Positions 34,955-47,644 of a stretch of 64,000 nt of DNA are shown piece after piece. How positions within the stretch are numbered: position 1 is the first letter of the stretch; each line of letters begins with the position of its first letter. Below the pieces are notes generated by a model. The model made no database searches, was not told the DNA's origin, and saw only the letters and a list, made by a program, of their open reading frames with translations. The DNA comes from Amylostereum areolatum (Eukaryota > Basidiomycota > Agaricomycetes > Russulales > Stereaceae): contig SAXG01000071.1 in assembly GCA_012932865.1 (NCBI GenBank), forward strand, positions 182,848 through 246,847, in the 5' to 3' direction. Both the position numbers and the translations under genes were made by a program.

Positions 34955-37017
34955 TTACTTTCCTAGCATCAGGTCTGCACACTTCTCCGCCACAGCAACT
35001 GTCGGGGCCTGAAGGTGGGTCGCCGGGATCCAAGGAAACACTGACGAGTCCGCAATGCGCAAGTTGGCAAACCCGTGCACGTTCAGGCGATCGTCTACAA
35101 CTCCTCCCCCTTCTGCATCGTGTTCAGGAGCCATCCGACAAGTCGACGAGTAATGGTACGTGGTCCGATTGCGTCCGCGGATGAATGTGTCCAATGATGC
35201 GTCATCTTCAGCTTCGGGGGAGCGCCAATCGTGGAGGGTATATCCTTGCGCTCGCATGCGGTCACGAAGGCGGAGGGAGAGACGGACGCAGGCCCGGAGA
35301 GGGGCGAAGTCGTCCGGGTTGGAAAGGAAGCGGGGGTCGATGCGTAAGGCGTCGGCGGGGTCGGAAGACGCAAGACGGACAGTACCCTTACTTTTGGGGC
35401 GTAAGAGAACACATAGGAAGCTATACACGCCGTTCTTCTTATCCCAGTCGAACCCATCTCCCGTGTCGTACGCCATCTATATGCATCATGATGAATTACA
35501 GCCATACGGAGAGATATAAAGTGGCATACAGGCATGATCTCAACGTCGGGAAGAGTCTTGCCATCCGCCTTCTCCATTTGCGTGGGAAGACCATTGCTAT
35601 CCAGAAATGCTGAAGAGGTAAATATCGCCATTTGCAACACCGGGGCCAGTAGAAGGCCGGTTCCAAATAGCAAGTAGCGAAAGAGTTCTATGATGAAAAC
35701 CCATGGCCTTTTCTCCAGCGCGAGAAGCGACTCCTTCATCGGCACATCGTATGAAACGGAGACGCCGAAATGGTCTTGCTATGGGCAAACGTCAAGAGCT
35801 ATTCGCTGGCACCCCAACGCAAGCGCAGAACGCACCAAGTTAGATCCGACAGCGGGGAGATCCTTGATGACTTTGATACCATGTTCCTTCAAATGTTCGA
35901 CCGGACCCACGCCACTGATGGAACAATAAGTCCAAAAGGTATACAGTCGTGTAGGCGCGTAGCATACCTGAGCATCAATACTCGGGGTGATCCAAAAGGT
36001 CCGGCTGACAGCACAACCTCTTTCGCTGCACGGACAGTTTTAGTGGTCCCGTTCGCACTTGTTATGACCACGCCTCGGACGACATGACGACCACTAGTCT
36101 CGTTGTCGATCTCGAGCCTGGACACTGTGGAGTTCGTGCATATGTGTAGCCTCTCGCGTCTCTCCAATGCTAAACTTTTAGGAATGAATGCGTGGAAGGT
36201 CGAGTGACGACGAGCGTGGTCGTCCCGCGTGAGGTGAATGCGACCACATCCATAAGAAGGATGATCTGGAGAGTTGAGGTCGCCGATGTAGGGAAGGCCG
36301 ACGGCACGACAAGCTTCCTTAGTGCTGCAGGACACCATCATCATCGTCTGACCGCCATCCCCATTCAATGTAACTCACTGTTCGAATCCGCTAAAAGCCA
36401 AGTCTCCACCATCCGAATTGTGCCATTCACCTGGAAGTGACTTGTCGTCTCGGGGAGCGTTACGCAAGATGATGCGTAACTTACCTTTGGTGTTGTGCAC
36501 GTCTGGGTCGCATGCATAGTTCGCATGCTCCGATTTCAAGAAGTACGGCTTGAGATCCTTCCACCCCCACCCATCCCTGCCAGCTGCCTCCCAAGCATCG
36601 TATTCAGCCGGAAGTCCACGCGTATAGAGCATTGCATTGATCCTCGACGAACCGCCGAGCGCCTTGCCAACGTACAGAACACGGTCTTGGTTGATCTCCT
36701 GCTGATACTCTGAGGTGATTCTGAGTGTGCGGGAGCCGTCAGAAGCGAAATCGGAAGAAAGTAGCGGCACGCGGGATGCCCATGTGTCCGCAACTGGGCC
36801 TTGCTCGAGGAGCAAGACACGATTGGAAGGGCCAGCACTTAGTCGGTTCGCGAGAACGCAGCCTGCTGTTCCGCCACCTGGTTTAAACGTGTGTAAACAT
36901 GTAAAGTACGAGACCGGAGGCCGAAGTGGGCTCACCTACGATGATGTAGTCGTATTCTTCCGCAAGTTCAGACACCTTCGTTTCGGGATACTTGGTAAAC
37001 CAAGGGATGAAACCCAT
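34955..37017 (-). CDS. GMC oxidoreductase (glucose-methanol-choline family)
   Basis: Minus-strand gene, ATG at 37017 (MGFIPWFTKYPETKV), stop at 34955. The FAD-binding motif IIVGGGTAGCVLANRLS lies at the N-terminus, followed by the signature GGSSRINAMLYTRG and YDAWEAAGRDGWGW. A second signature is AAKEVVLSAGPFGSPRVL. The substrate region includes VPMKESLLALEKRPW with a hydrophobic stretch, and the C-terminus has HYSSTCRM with the catalytic histidine, NLRIADSSVFPWIPATH and PTVAVAEKCADLML. No signal peptide is obvious, suggesting an intracellular enzyme such as an aryl-alcohol or choline-type dehydrogenase/oxidase. It is convergent with the M20 gene, with about 130 bases between stops. Intact. 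Confidence 0.93.
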
Positions 37018-37488
37018 AGCAAGGGTTGAGGAAAGGGTGGATTTTCTCGTCGACGGCGTGATGTCTCTGTATGAATGTATGAGAACCTGCGGTTTTGATG
37101 ATTCAACTTGGAATGAAGAGCGGCGAGGCCTCGGGCGCGAGGGTGAGTTCGATCCTGTTCGATCTCAGGCGACCTGAGGCTAACCGACCCTATCAGCGAC
37201 AAGAACGGCGAACCTTGTCTAACCTTCCTACTCACCTCGACCACCTAAATGCTCTGAACATTCGCTTCGATATCGTAAGAGCTTGTAGCTATTTTCAGAG
37301 TACTGACACCAGTGGGCCCCATTGGTACTCACACTCACTACACCCGGAATCCGAGACCATATTAGAAGTCACGGACTTCCCACGGTCTCCCCACTTCTTC
37401 GCTCCGCTTCTGCCTCGGAGTGTCGTCCACCCTTGGATCCGCTCTCCCCCGCTTCCCTCGTCCTCTTACATCTCTCTCGCAATCTATC

Positions 37489-39883
37489 ATGCCACCATCT
37501 CGTAGGGGAAGTGGTAGCGTTACGCTGCCTTCGGGACAGACGCTCGCGTTTCACACAAGGACACACGATGAGGAGGACCTCCCCCACGCAACCAAGAAGT
37601 GCGCATCTCCTCCTGCTTTACCAGCGTTCACATCAAGTTCACATCTTATGTCGATGTTGACAGAACCATGGCAGATCATTTGCGGAAGTATGAGAGTTTG
37701 TGCGTATCTTGTTGACTACGCGATTGGCAGAGACTGGCTAATCAGCCGTCGTTTCAGGTTCACGCTCACTCCCCAGAGGATGCGCATGATCGTCGAGGCG
37801 TTCAAAGACACTCTTGAAGTTGGTTTGGAAAAGCCAGGTCAGACTGTGGTATGTCATCGGCTCTGATTCTCTGTTAGCATCTTTTTACCTCGCTATCCTC
37901 TGTCCATCTACGGCGACTTCACCTTGCCATGGCTTTCGTCTCCTATCCGCATTCCGTTTCCATCTCTACTCTTTGCTCAACACGGATCAGTCATCTTCAT
38001 TCTCTCCCTTGCTGACCTTCCACTTGGTTTATCCCGTAGCCCATGATCCCCACCTATGTTTTCGGTTGGCCAACAGGCAAAGAAACGGGCGACTATCTTG
38101 CCGTCGATCTCGGTAAGGTCTAAGTATATTCATTCCACGATCCTTGCTCACAAAACACCGGCCTAGGTGGTACCAATTTACGTGTCTGCCTCGTTACTCT
38201 CCAGGGCGATGGCAAATTCGAGATCACACAGTCAAAATACCGTCTCACCGAGGAGCAGAAGCAGGAGGATGGCCAGAAACTGTTCGATTTCTGTGCGGAA
38301 TGCCTCAAGACGTTCGTCAGGTCGAACTACGAAGAGGGATCCATCAAGGACGGGGACCTCTTACCTCTCGGATTCACGGTGAGTTGCATCTACACAATGA
38401 CGTCACCTCGACAATCCTCCCAACTATCGTACGCGAAGCTGACGATCCAGGTCCGCTCGTAGTTCTCATATCCATGCACGTAAGTTTACCGGGGTACCGC
38501 CTTCTGATGTCTGTCCCAACGTACCGCTGACTTGTCATTTGTAGACAAGATCGCATCGACCAAGGCAACCTTATCCGATGGACGAAAGGCTTCGGTGCAC
38601 CAAACACAGAGGGCCGCGACGTTGCTGAGATGTTCCGCCAAAGCCTTGAGAAATATGTACGCTGTCCTTGCCTCGCCTCTTCTCCTGCGTCTGACCATCC
38701 AGAACAGAAAGTCCCGGTCCAACTGACAGCTCTTATCAATGACACCACTGGAACTCTCATTGCCTCAGCTTACGTGAATCCGCGGACGAAGATCGCGGTC
38801 ATCTTCGGTACAGGTTGCAATGCCGCCTACATGGAACGTGTGGGCAGCATCCCCAAGATCAAGAACTTAGGTCTCGAGGACGATTCTGAGATGGCCATCA
38901 ATTGTGAATGGGTATATACTCTTATGCCTCTGATTTATCCCTTTCTGAGCTGGTGTCAATTGCAGGGTGCATTTGATTCCTTCCAACACGAGCATCTCCC
39001 CCGTACAAAGTACGACCAGATCATTGACGAGAAGTCCAATAAGCCGGGAGAACAGGCTTTCGAGGTCAGTTCTTATGTACTACCTCTTTACCTACCCCAG
39101 ATGCTAACCTACTCTTAGAAACTGATTTCAGGGCGGTATCTGGGCGAGATTCTGCGTCTTGTCATCTGTGAACTTATTGATGACGGTGTGCTGTTCCTTG
39201 GTCAAAACACGTACAAGATCGAAATACCATATGCTCTGGATACTGCGTTCTTGTCTCTCATGGAGAGGTGCCATACCCTTCTTCCCTTTCGATCTCGGAA
39301 TTGTTGCTGATCCATGACATCGCAGTGATCCCACGGAGGAGCTCCTGATGATCATTGGTATCTTCACGCACTTTTTCGCACTGGAAACCACGTTAGCGGA
39401 ACGGCAATTTTTCCGTGCATTGGCTAAGCTGGTAGGACGCCGTGCAGCCAGATTGAGCTCCTGCGGTATTGCGGCGATCGTCAGCAAGATGGGATACCTA
39501 GAGGAGGGTTGTTCCGTTGGCGCCGATGGCTCGCTGTATAACGTGTGTTCCCCTCCATTGACGTATACCTCTCCACGTCATTCAATGGCATCTGTAGAAA
39601 TACCCTGGCTTTCCGGAACGCGTACACGAAGGTCTACAAGATATTTTTGGTGATAAGGGGCGGTGCGTGCATTTCGACTGATTCTGATTAGGAGAAAACT
39701 CATAAACTTTGACTCATCAGCAACATCGTCACATACCACGCAGAAGATGGAAGCGGTGTAGGTAGCGCCATCATTGCCGGTACGTGTCTTCTTTGTTGTG
39801 CTAGGAGGCAGCCTCGTTTGATATCTATTGTCACAGCCATGACGAAAATTCGGAAGGACAAGGGCCTATACCTTCACGTCTGA
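37489..39883 (+). CDS. Hexokinase
   Basis: Plus-strand gene with about nine introns. The core start is MADHLRKYE (ATG at 37668), joined by an intron to FTLTPQRMRMIVEAFKDTL. An upstream ATG at 37489 (MPPSRRGSGSV) may be the true start through a further intron, so the N-terminus is uncertain. Motifs: VFGWPTGKETGDYLAVDLGG and TNLRVCLVTL (phosphate 1), LPLGFTFSYPC, RWTKGFGAPNTEGRDV (glucose contacts), LINDTTGTLIASAY, IFGTGCNAAYMERV and EGCSVGADGSLYN (adenosine/phosphate 2), ending TYHAEDGSGVGSAIIA and RKDKGLYLHV. The enzyme phosphorylates glucose and other hexoses in the cytosol at the entry to glycolysis and may signal glucose state. Intact. Confidence 0.93.
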
Positions 39884-40376
39884 ATATCCATTGGACCGTC
39901 CGTGTGTACTTGACGTCAACTTTAGACTATGTATCCGCCTATCAAAGGTCACCGCTGTTGTTCTCTAGGGGCAGGATTTATGGTATGTAGCATCACAGCG
40001 ACCGGAGCACGTTGTAGGATATGGCAGTGTGGTAGTGGTGAAATATAACAAGACGTTTGTACTATCACACACTTGTGTCCACGAGATGATCGGAATGCAA
40101 GGCGGCACTGGCCTGTGGCGTGATCGTGAGTGTTCCACACTTTACGTTTGTACATAACTTTGTTGATCAAGCGGAAGACAAGAACTTGCCCTCAGCATTT
40201 GCGCAGCCACATCCTCGCCGTCTGTACATACTCATCATTCCGACCGATGCTCCTATCTTTGATTCTGTGCTTTGTCCAGCAGCACGCTCGGGTCTGTGCC
40301 GATATTCGGGCTAGTCGGGCTGTGGATGGAATAAAGGTAAACGGTGCAGGTGATCGTTCCCCACAACCGTCCATCA

Positions 40377-42148
40377 TGACTACTGCAATCCTGGCTGGTT
40401 TAGCTACGCTCAAGCTCGGTTGTGTCTGCTTTGGATTGTGTCTGTGCGTGCTTGTTTCGCCGTCTCTCATCCTTGCTGGCTCATACATATTGTAGACGGG
40501 AGTACGTAGGTAACGTGGCCTACGATTTGGAGTACATGGTCGGGAAACGCCCGAGAAGATGGACTACGTGGGTATGTGCAGTTGGTGCTATTACCGTATT
40601 CTATGCTCAAGCATGTGCGCATAGATCTATCTTTCGTGCAGGATGACCACACTCGCGGGCGTGACCATGGTATTTGCTGCCCTGAATATCAGGTATCATG
40701 TTCACTGCCAGGTGTGTTTGTTCTTCTGCTCAACAGGAGCCTGTTTTAACTAAAGGCCCAGGCAATATATGTGACAACCACTGTGAGCCCTTTAGCCATA
40801 TCAGCATGAAACGGTGTCTATAACCAAGGCGTTGTAGGTCGCCTGTTGGGTTGCGTATCAGCTAGCCACCGTCATTATTGTGCTCCGAATGTATGCATTT
40901 TCTCTGCTACACCTTAGCATGGACGAGCTAACCATGATTGTTGGGATTGTAGAGTAGTGGTGTGGAATCACAGAACGCAGGTAACCCTGTTTGCGCTGGC
41001 TACATGGTTGACGACGATTCCGTTCTTCATAAGAGGCGAGTCTGTCTTGTACTAACCACATATTTACATGTTCTAAAACCTAACATTTCACGTTCAATAG
41101 ACCTGATTGCGGTACGGCGTTTCGTCCTGTGTCACTCGACCTGGTCGCTCTGATCACAAATGTTGGCTCCAGACTCACTCAATATGGACTCCCGAAGCGT
41201 CAGCATGCATCGTGATGTTCAACTCCAAAGAAAGAGATCTCGAGGTCGTGACGATTTGCACGGATTTCGTCCTGGTACTGCTTATGCTGTCAGGGTTAGT
41301 GCGAAAATCCCAGGCGGGGCCGTTGGACCTCTGGGGGATACTCACACGACAAGTGAGGAACTTCTAAACTCCAAACCTACGTAGTATTGAATTATTACAC
41401 CAAGGCTTTCGTATGGCTTGGTCTCACGATTTTGGCTGAAGTCCCTACCGTGGTGTGTGCCTTCGTATATCTCATGTCTTGGGTGTGGCACGCTGATCAG
41501 AATTTCCTTCCAAAGGTCCTAATGAGTACACCGGGGATCTATGGTCCGTCCACGGTTCACTATCTGCGAAAGCATCGCTTAAACTTATGTATGCTCTTTT
41601 TCAGACAGCAATGTCAAGGTGGTAAGTCAAATGCATTTTCCTATCTGTCTGGAACACGCTTCCTGACTTGCGCACCAGATATTTTGGGTACCTAAAAGTG
41701 CGTTTCATCTGTCCTCCAGTCTTCGTCTCACTGACCACGTCCTGTTGTCGCCAGTCCTTATCATGTGAGACCATAGACTCGTCGCTAGTCCACCAAGCAT
41801 TTACCAAGTCCAACAGCTCCACCGGTGCTACACGTATGTACCGCGCACTGACCGAATTCATCGATATCGGATCCGGATACCGGTGCGTCTTCCCTGCGTC
41901 TTGTGTGCGCAATCGTCTGAGCAAGCTTTGCTAGGATGTCCTCCTCATCATTCACAGCGTCGGATTTCGGACCCATACTTCAAAACCCCACCCGCGAGAA
42001 CCTTATTCCGCCCATGGAAATCACTGTGCACACAGAGTATATGCAAGTCGAGGAGGAGCCAGATGCAGTGACGAAGCAAGCAATTCGAAAGGCTATGAAA
42101 AAAGATGGAGCGCGCCACTTGACAAAGAGGGACCTGGAGTTCTTATAG
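40377..42148 (+). CDS. Seven-helix integral membrane protein, copy A (agaricomycete family)
   Basis: Plus-strand gene with many short introns; start taken at the ATG at 40377, stop ends at 42148. Spliced reading gives EYVGNVAYDLEYMVGKRPRR followed by WTTW, then MTTLAGVTMVFAALN with a conserved C-Q, WVAYQLATVIIVLRM, VVWNHRTQVTLFALATW, DLEVVTICTDFVLVLLMLSG with LVRK, FVWLGLTILAEVPTV, and TGATRMYRALTEFI. The cytosolic tail ends HTEYMQVEEEPDAV and LTKRDLEFL. These steps match a multi-copy agaricomycete membrane family with unknown function, sometimes likened to G-protein-coupled receptors. It is paralogous to the gene at 45470. Exon borders are approximate. Confidence 0.72.
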
Positions 42149-42295
42149 GAGAAAGCTTATGCAGACAGAGGTATTTATTTCACTTCAGACTGTACTATCC
42201 TGTGTTTTTGTAATGGTAGATCAGGTCGAACACTGAGTCCTAAGAACGTTCAAATTACAACAAAGAAAATAGAGCTAAGAACATGGCAGCCTCCT

Positions 42296-44141
42296 TCACG
42301 CCGCCTTCATGTTCTTCCGATAGCGCAGAACTACGCCGGAAGGCGGTTTCCCGATGTCAGTGAAACCAATTTCCGGATAGGGTATCTTGTCCAGTCCCTC
42401 TCCGTGGGGACCTTCGAGTGAGAGGTTAAAAGAGTAGAGGAAAAGCGCGGTGGTGATCTTGACGACCATTCTCGCAAGCCGCTGGCCCGCGCACGGATGG
42501 TGCCCTTAAGTTTCAAGATGGATCTATTCAGCCAACGAAGCAGATATTATTGGGGAGCACACTCGCCTGCTCCCCACGCAAGGAAGCTCTTGTCCGTAAG
42601 TTTTCCACGGTGGCGGTCGGGGTCGAACGCTTTCGGATCTGGGTATAGTTCAGGGTCAAAGTGCGCATCCGCCGTCATATACATGGCATGTTCTCCGTGG
42701 CGAATGACCCTTCCGCCGATTTCTACATCGGGTCCAAGATTCTGGCGGGAGTTGATCCCGTTGAAAGTCAGTCGGAGAGTCTCCCGGAAACAGAGATCGA
42801 GAGTCGGGAGGGACTGTTCCCACTCGAGGAATGGGAGAGTGGACAAGGTTTCGACCGTAGAAATATTCGAGGATGTATGCGCGGCCACGAACGCATCGAC
42901 CTCCTTCCGAATACGCTCCTGCCAGGTGGGGTGCTCACAGAGGAGGATGAGGAACCAGCGGAGAACGGAACTCGTGTTGCCTTGGCCAGCAAATATAGTG
43001 ACGAACAAGCACTGCATGCCAAAACAATCAGCGTGAGTCGACGAACCCATGAGCGCAGTGGCTACGTACTTTGACTGCTTCCGTCGAGTCGATGTCCTCA
43101 GCTTGCAGAATATGGGGTATACAGGCATCGGATTTGCGTTGAGTGCAGTTCGCGTACTCGTCCGAAATCAGTCGCCATAGACTCAGTGCGCCCATGGCAC
43201 GGCTTATGCGGGCTTTGGTCGGAAGGAAGGGCCAAAGAAGGGCCCAGCCGCCCTCGTCCGATGTTGTGAGAGTGTATGCTCGGCAGGCCGACGCAAGCTT
43301 TTCGGCGTCATCTGCGACTGCATCGCCTAAGATAACACGGAAGTTGACCCTCAAGACGAGCTGCCGAAATCCGGAATTAGACACATTAACTGGATGACAG
43401 TTTGAAGTTGGGACGTTGGCCTACCTTCTGCACGTCGGTGATTAGATCGAGGCAGCCCCCGTCTTCTAGCTTCCTGAGTTCCCTATCGATATCACTGAAG
43501 ATTTCAGGAAGTACTTGAACGACGCGAGGTTAGCGCCGGGGAAGGAGGGACGTGAGGAAAAACAGCGATACGGACGACGGTCGAGGACCTCGGTGCGCAT
43601 GAAGAGGTGTAGGAACCAGGCTGCCGTTGCAGGTTGTGGAGCCACATAAGCTATACCCGGATGCTGGGAACCAACCTCGTAAGGGAGGGAATTCGGGAGG
43701 GGGAAGTGCAGCTCACGAAGAGTGAATAGCCGCCTGCGAAACTGAACCCTTTCGTGGAATAAAACGCATGCCTTCCCTCTCTTCCGAGCAGTACCGAAAC
43801 TTCTTTCTTAATCACGACGTCAACTCTTTGATGACCCAGAACAGCACACAGCGACGTACCCTCCCTAGCGAGAATCTCAACCACGAGCCTGGAAACTTGC
43901 ACGAGAGGTTGTAGAGGTAGGTGTGGTGGCGGTTGAACAAGTCAATTGGTCCCCATAGCCAAGATTGAGGAAGATTGACCACGGGTGGGGGGTTATCGAT
44001 TCTTGAGAGGGATATCCGTGCGGCCAGGTATTGTATGGTGTCGACGGCTACAAAAAGAGTGACGCATAGACCGACGAGAAGGAGAGAATGGAACAGAAAG
44101 AGGGTGTTGGGGAGGTTTACACAACCAGAAACGAGCGACAT
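42296..44141 (-). CDS. Cytochrome P450 monooxygenase no. 3 (CYP51/CYP7-like fold class)
   Basis: Minus-strand gene. The ATG at 44141 (MSLVSGCVNLPN) precedes a membrane helix; an in-frame ATG at 44237 is an alternative. Later segments: LPQSWLWGPIDLFNRHHTYL, KKEVSVLLGREGRHAFYSTK, the I-helix FVTIFAGQGNTSSVLRW, the K-helix CFRETLRLTF, and GRVIRHGEHAMYMTADAHFD. The heme loop reads WGAGHHPCAG once the intron 42566-42505 is removed; that intron has a GC donor (gcgagt) rather than GT. The C-terminus is GFTDIGKPPSGVVLRYRKN. Helix I and the H-x-C heme loop resemble the CYP51/7/8 class, where ligands are sterols or fatty-acid-derived, but the substrate is unknown. It lies between the two paralogous membrane-protein genes. 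Confidence 0.87.
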
Positions 44142-44239
44142 GGTACCAGTACCAGGTGCAGGACGACCTGCGGGATTATACAGTCTTGGGGGAGAGAAGA
44201 AGAAGAGCTGCAACGCGGATGCGGGTTTTGAGGGCATGG

Positions 44240-45469
44240 TAACCCTTCGGCGTCGGATTTGGGAGCGATCCCGTTGTTCCGTGGCGATTGTGACGAATGG
44301 AGGCTACCTACCACCGAAGCTGATCCTTCCAATAGCGTGCATCTGTTCGTTCCAAGGGAGCGTTAGTTTGCGCACAGGGGCGAGAAGCTTAGAAACCGCA
44401 GGGCAGGGCGCTTTGGGGGTATCGGCGTTTGGTATAGCATTCCGAAGAATCTGAACAGTGAAATTACGAGGGGCAGCTTGACGCGGACGGTTGGAGGAAG
44501 ACGCGATCGACTCTCGAGTTCATCGACCTTGTTTTACGTAATACCACGTGATCGTGGCGGCCAGCGCCGTCCAACATATCGTTTTCGTTCCCCTGGACTC
44601 TGGAGCAATTGACGGTGTTCTCAGGCGTATGCTAGTCTCCCAGAGACAGACGAGACACTTGCGTCAAACCTTCTCAAGTTTAGGATCATCGTGTCTGGCG
44701 ATGCTGAAGCTTTGTCCTATCTTTCCTCAGATATCTCGCCCAACTTTTGCCGGTTTCCCAGCTGCCCGGGTACGCACACGTTTCAGGAAGGGCCTGCGAT
44801 TAGGCAACGTTCAGTCTGACTTTACCGGTTAGTATCGCGCGTGTATCGGAGTGCCCCCCCTCTCTCCCACTTCCAGAATCCATTGGTCAGATGATAACCT
44901 TATTCCGTCTCCTCGCCCCCTTGGCATGCGAAAACAAGTCCATGCAGGACACCGTCAGTCTGTCTTACGCTCTCGGACGGGGACTCAGCCTCCTGCGTCG
45001 ATCCCCTGAAATCTCACGAGTGAAATAAGTACGTCCGGACTCCGAACACATTGGCGAAAAGGAACTGTATTCTTTCGTAGCTCGCTCCTTGAGTGTCGTC
45101 CCTGCACTTCTCCATCCCCTATCACGATCGTATCAAGGGAACTCTGACCAACAAGCATTGGAGCCTCAATGGAACGTGTCCGACGTCGTTGAATAGTTCA
45201 GCTCGCCATGCGGCGAACCGCATTCCGGATTCTCCCAGGCTTTGTAGGAGAACTTCCTCCGGTGCACAGGGTCCGAGTCCGACGAATCGCGAGATGTTTT
45301 CAGATGTTCAAGCACCTAATCCGCCGTTTTTCCCATCCATCATGCGAACATGCTTAGAATAAGCGAGTGCACCGCCGCCAAGGCGCACCCATTTAAAAGT
45401 AAGCTTGTCCCTTCTCTCTCGAGAACCCACGCTGTATGGCCTTCCCCCGTCTTCTTCATTTCTGACTCT
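44240..45469. other. Intergenic region without recognised gene
   Basis: About 1.2 kb between P450 no. 3 and membrane protein copy B. Plus-strand open frames at 44548-44832 and 45093-45362 are short, lack family features and do not splice into the neighbour. Nothing else was recognised. Confidence 0.4.
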
Positions 45470-47225
45470 ATGGATCAAGCTGCCACCGACACCTCTGCTA
45501 ATCTGGCCCATGCCCTTGTCAGATTTCAGTGTGTGCTCTCTGGTTTATATCTGTACGTCCTTGTGCAGTATTCACCACTTGGCAACGCTAATGGATGGCA
45601 GGTGGGAATACATCGCAAGCATCGGACATGATTGGCAGCACATCAGTGGCAAGCGGCCCAGACGTTGGACCACCTGGGTGTGTCACCTTCTCGACGTTGA
45701 ACTGGAAGGTATGCTTATTGTATCTTCCAGGTTTATCTCGGCTGTAGAATATCCACCCTGGCTTCAATGGTGCTACTTTTCGTCGCGGCCAACGTAACGC
45801 AACAGGTCAATTGCCGCGTAAGTGTGGCAGCGCTTTCGTGTATTCATCTGTTTCATCGGCGTCTGATTTCTTCAGGTGTTGATCGCGTTCATCAACGTAG
45901 GGTTGCCTTCACAAGCCCGCGAAATCCACTGAATCTCCCCCCCCCTAGATATTCTCCTACTTGGCGTTCCAATTGGCTGTCTTGCTCGTCGTACTTCGAA
46001 TGTAGGTACCAGAAAAAAGTCCTGGTTTTTGTCCGGTCGGGCGCTGATTTCGTGACTAGCGCTGTCGTGTGGAATCACAATATCTTCGTGGTGACCATTT
46101 CGTTAGTCGCCTGGCTGGTCAATGTCGCTGTTTTCATATGGAGTGCGTTTCTCGCGACTGTCCCCTCGATGACGCGTGGGATTAATAATGTCTTTCGGCA
46201 CTTCTAGGTACTGTGACCGTATGTCTATCTCTCGCTGTGCATCATCTTTGCCGTTGCTCATTCCACCAAAGGCACCAATCACTTGGCAACCCAATCTTCA
46301 CACATGCATCATCATCTACAAAGACAGCCTTCGCGATACAGAAATAACAACGTTGTGCACTGATATCTTTCTGGTCCTCCTGATGCTGGCTGGACTGGTT
46401 CGGAAACAGCGCGCTGAAACAGAAGCCGTTTGGAATGTTCTGTACCGCCAGGGCTTGATCTGGCTCACTCTGGCAATCGTAGCTGAGGTGCCTGCGGTGG
46501 TGCGTTGGCAGCATTTTCCGCGATGATCATAGCGATCTCATCCCACCCCACAACGCTACCTCATTGTAGGCCCTGACGAGTGCTCATGTTAGCGGTATGT
46601 GTCTGAAGAATCTTGGATTGCGAACAGGCTAATGACATGGGCTGGGTTGGAAGGGGGGACAAAGCGAGTGGGTGTCTGCATACGGAAGCTTTTCAAACTT
46701 TCATTTCTGACCTATAAAAATTCTGTGCAGCTATTTCTGATCCCAAAAAGTAAGTTTCTAGTGTTGCTCTGAGTGATGCTTCAAGCTCAGTGGCTGACGA
46801 ACGAACTCTCAGCTCTCATCATGTAAGTTGACCTATTTGTGCATATTTTCCCCGTACCCTTCAGGCCTCAACACCCAACCAGCTGTATAGGAGCTACTCG
46901 AATGTATCGTTCGCTATCAGAGTATCTTAATAGGGATACAAGGTACATATGACATGCCTTCCGCGCATAGATCCTCCTCTCACAACATCGCCATTATGAC
47001 AGTTTATTCACAACCTCGCCTTCGCCCGTGATCACTCACTTTGGACGCTCCCCTGCTCGCTTCGAAAGAAGTCCTGTTCAGCACTTGCAAATAGAGGTGC
47101 ATACGGAAAGAAACAAGTTCGAATCTGAGCCCGACATGGTGACGGAAGTGACAATGCGCAAGGCGCTAGCGCGGCGTCCTGGGAGGTTGACGACGCTCAC
47201 ACAGGCAGACTTGAACCTTCTGTGA
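45470..47225 (+). CDS. Seven-helix integral membrane protein, copy B (agaricomycete family)
   Basis: Paralogue of the gene at 40377. Start at the ATG 45470 (MDQAATDTSANLAHALVRFQ), stop ending at 47225. Parallel segments: WEYIASIGHDWQHISGKRPR followed by RWTTW, STLASMVLLFVAANVTQQVN, FSYLAFQLAVLLVVLRM-type helix, WNHNIFVVTISLVAWLVNVA, DTEITTLCTDIFLVLLMLAG with LVRK, GLIWLTLAIVAEVPAV, then IGATRMYRSLSEYL and a tail LQIEVHTERNKF and LTQADLNLL. The tail matches copy A in position and pattern (xQVExHTE..., then a final LxxxDLxxL). Function unknown. A local duplication is inferred. Exon borders are approximate. Confidence 0.72.
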
Positions 47226-47644
47226 TTCTGAGGTTCTGAGGCGGAGGCTTCAAGACTCCATTGTCGCGATTCTTTGGTGGGAGCCTAGTACTCCCAAGTA
47301 CTCACCGTGTAGTTGTTGTGTAGTACTAATCATGCAGAATACTGGACGCTGCATCTACTCTACTTATTGTGAACCGCCTCCAGACGTGTTATCTACGACG
47401 TTTGTGAGCCGCTTGGGTTGAGAAGTCCTGGCAACTTTCGGCCAAACGGAGCAAACGCAGAGGGATCATCAACTTGAAGGATGACGATATATTGAGTTGT
47501 CAAACACGGGGTCGCAATGGCAGGAGGTTCCGGCTGGATGAATCCCCGCTATTGCCGGCTTCCCCGCACTTTGAGCTCGCCGACTCTGGACACATCCTCT
47601 TTCTCTTACAACCACCACATTCTACCCCACACTCCTACACAAAC

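Noticed and set aside
44548..45362. Two short plus-strand open frames upstream of membrane protein copy B
   Set aside because: No family similarity and no in-frame splicing to the gene at 45470.
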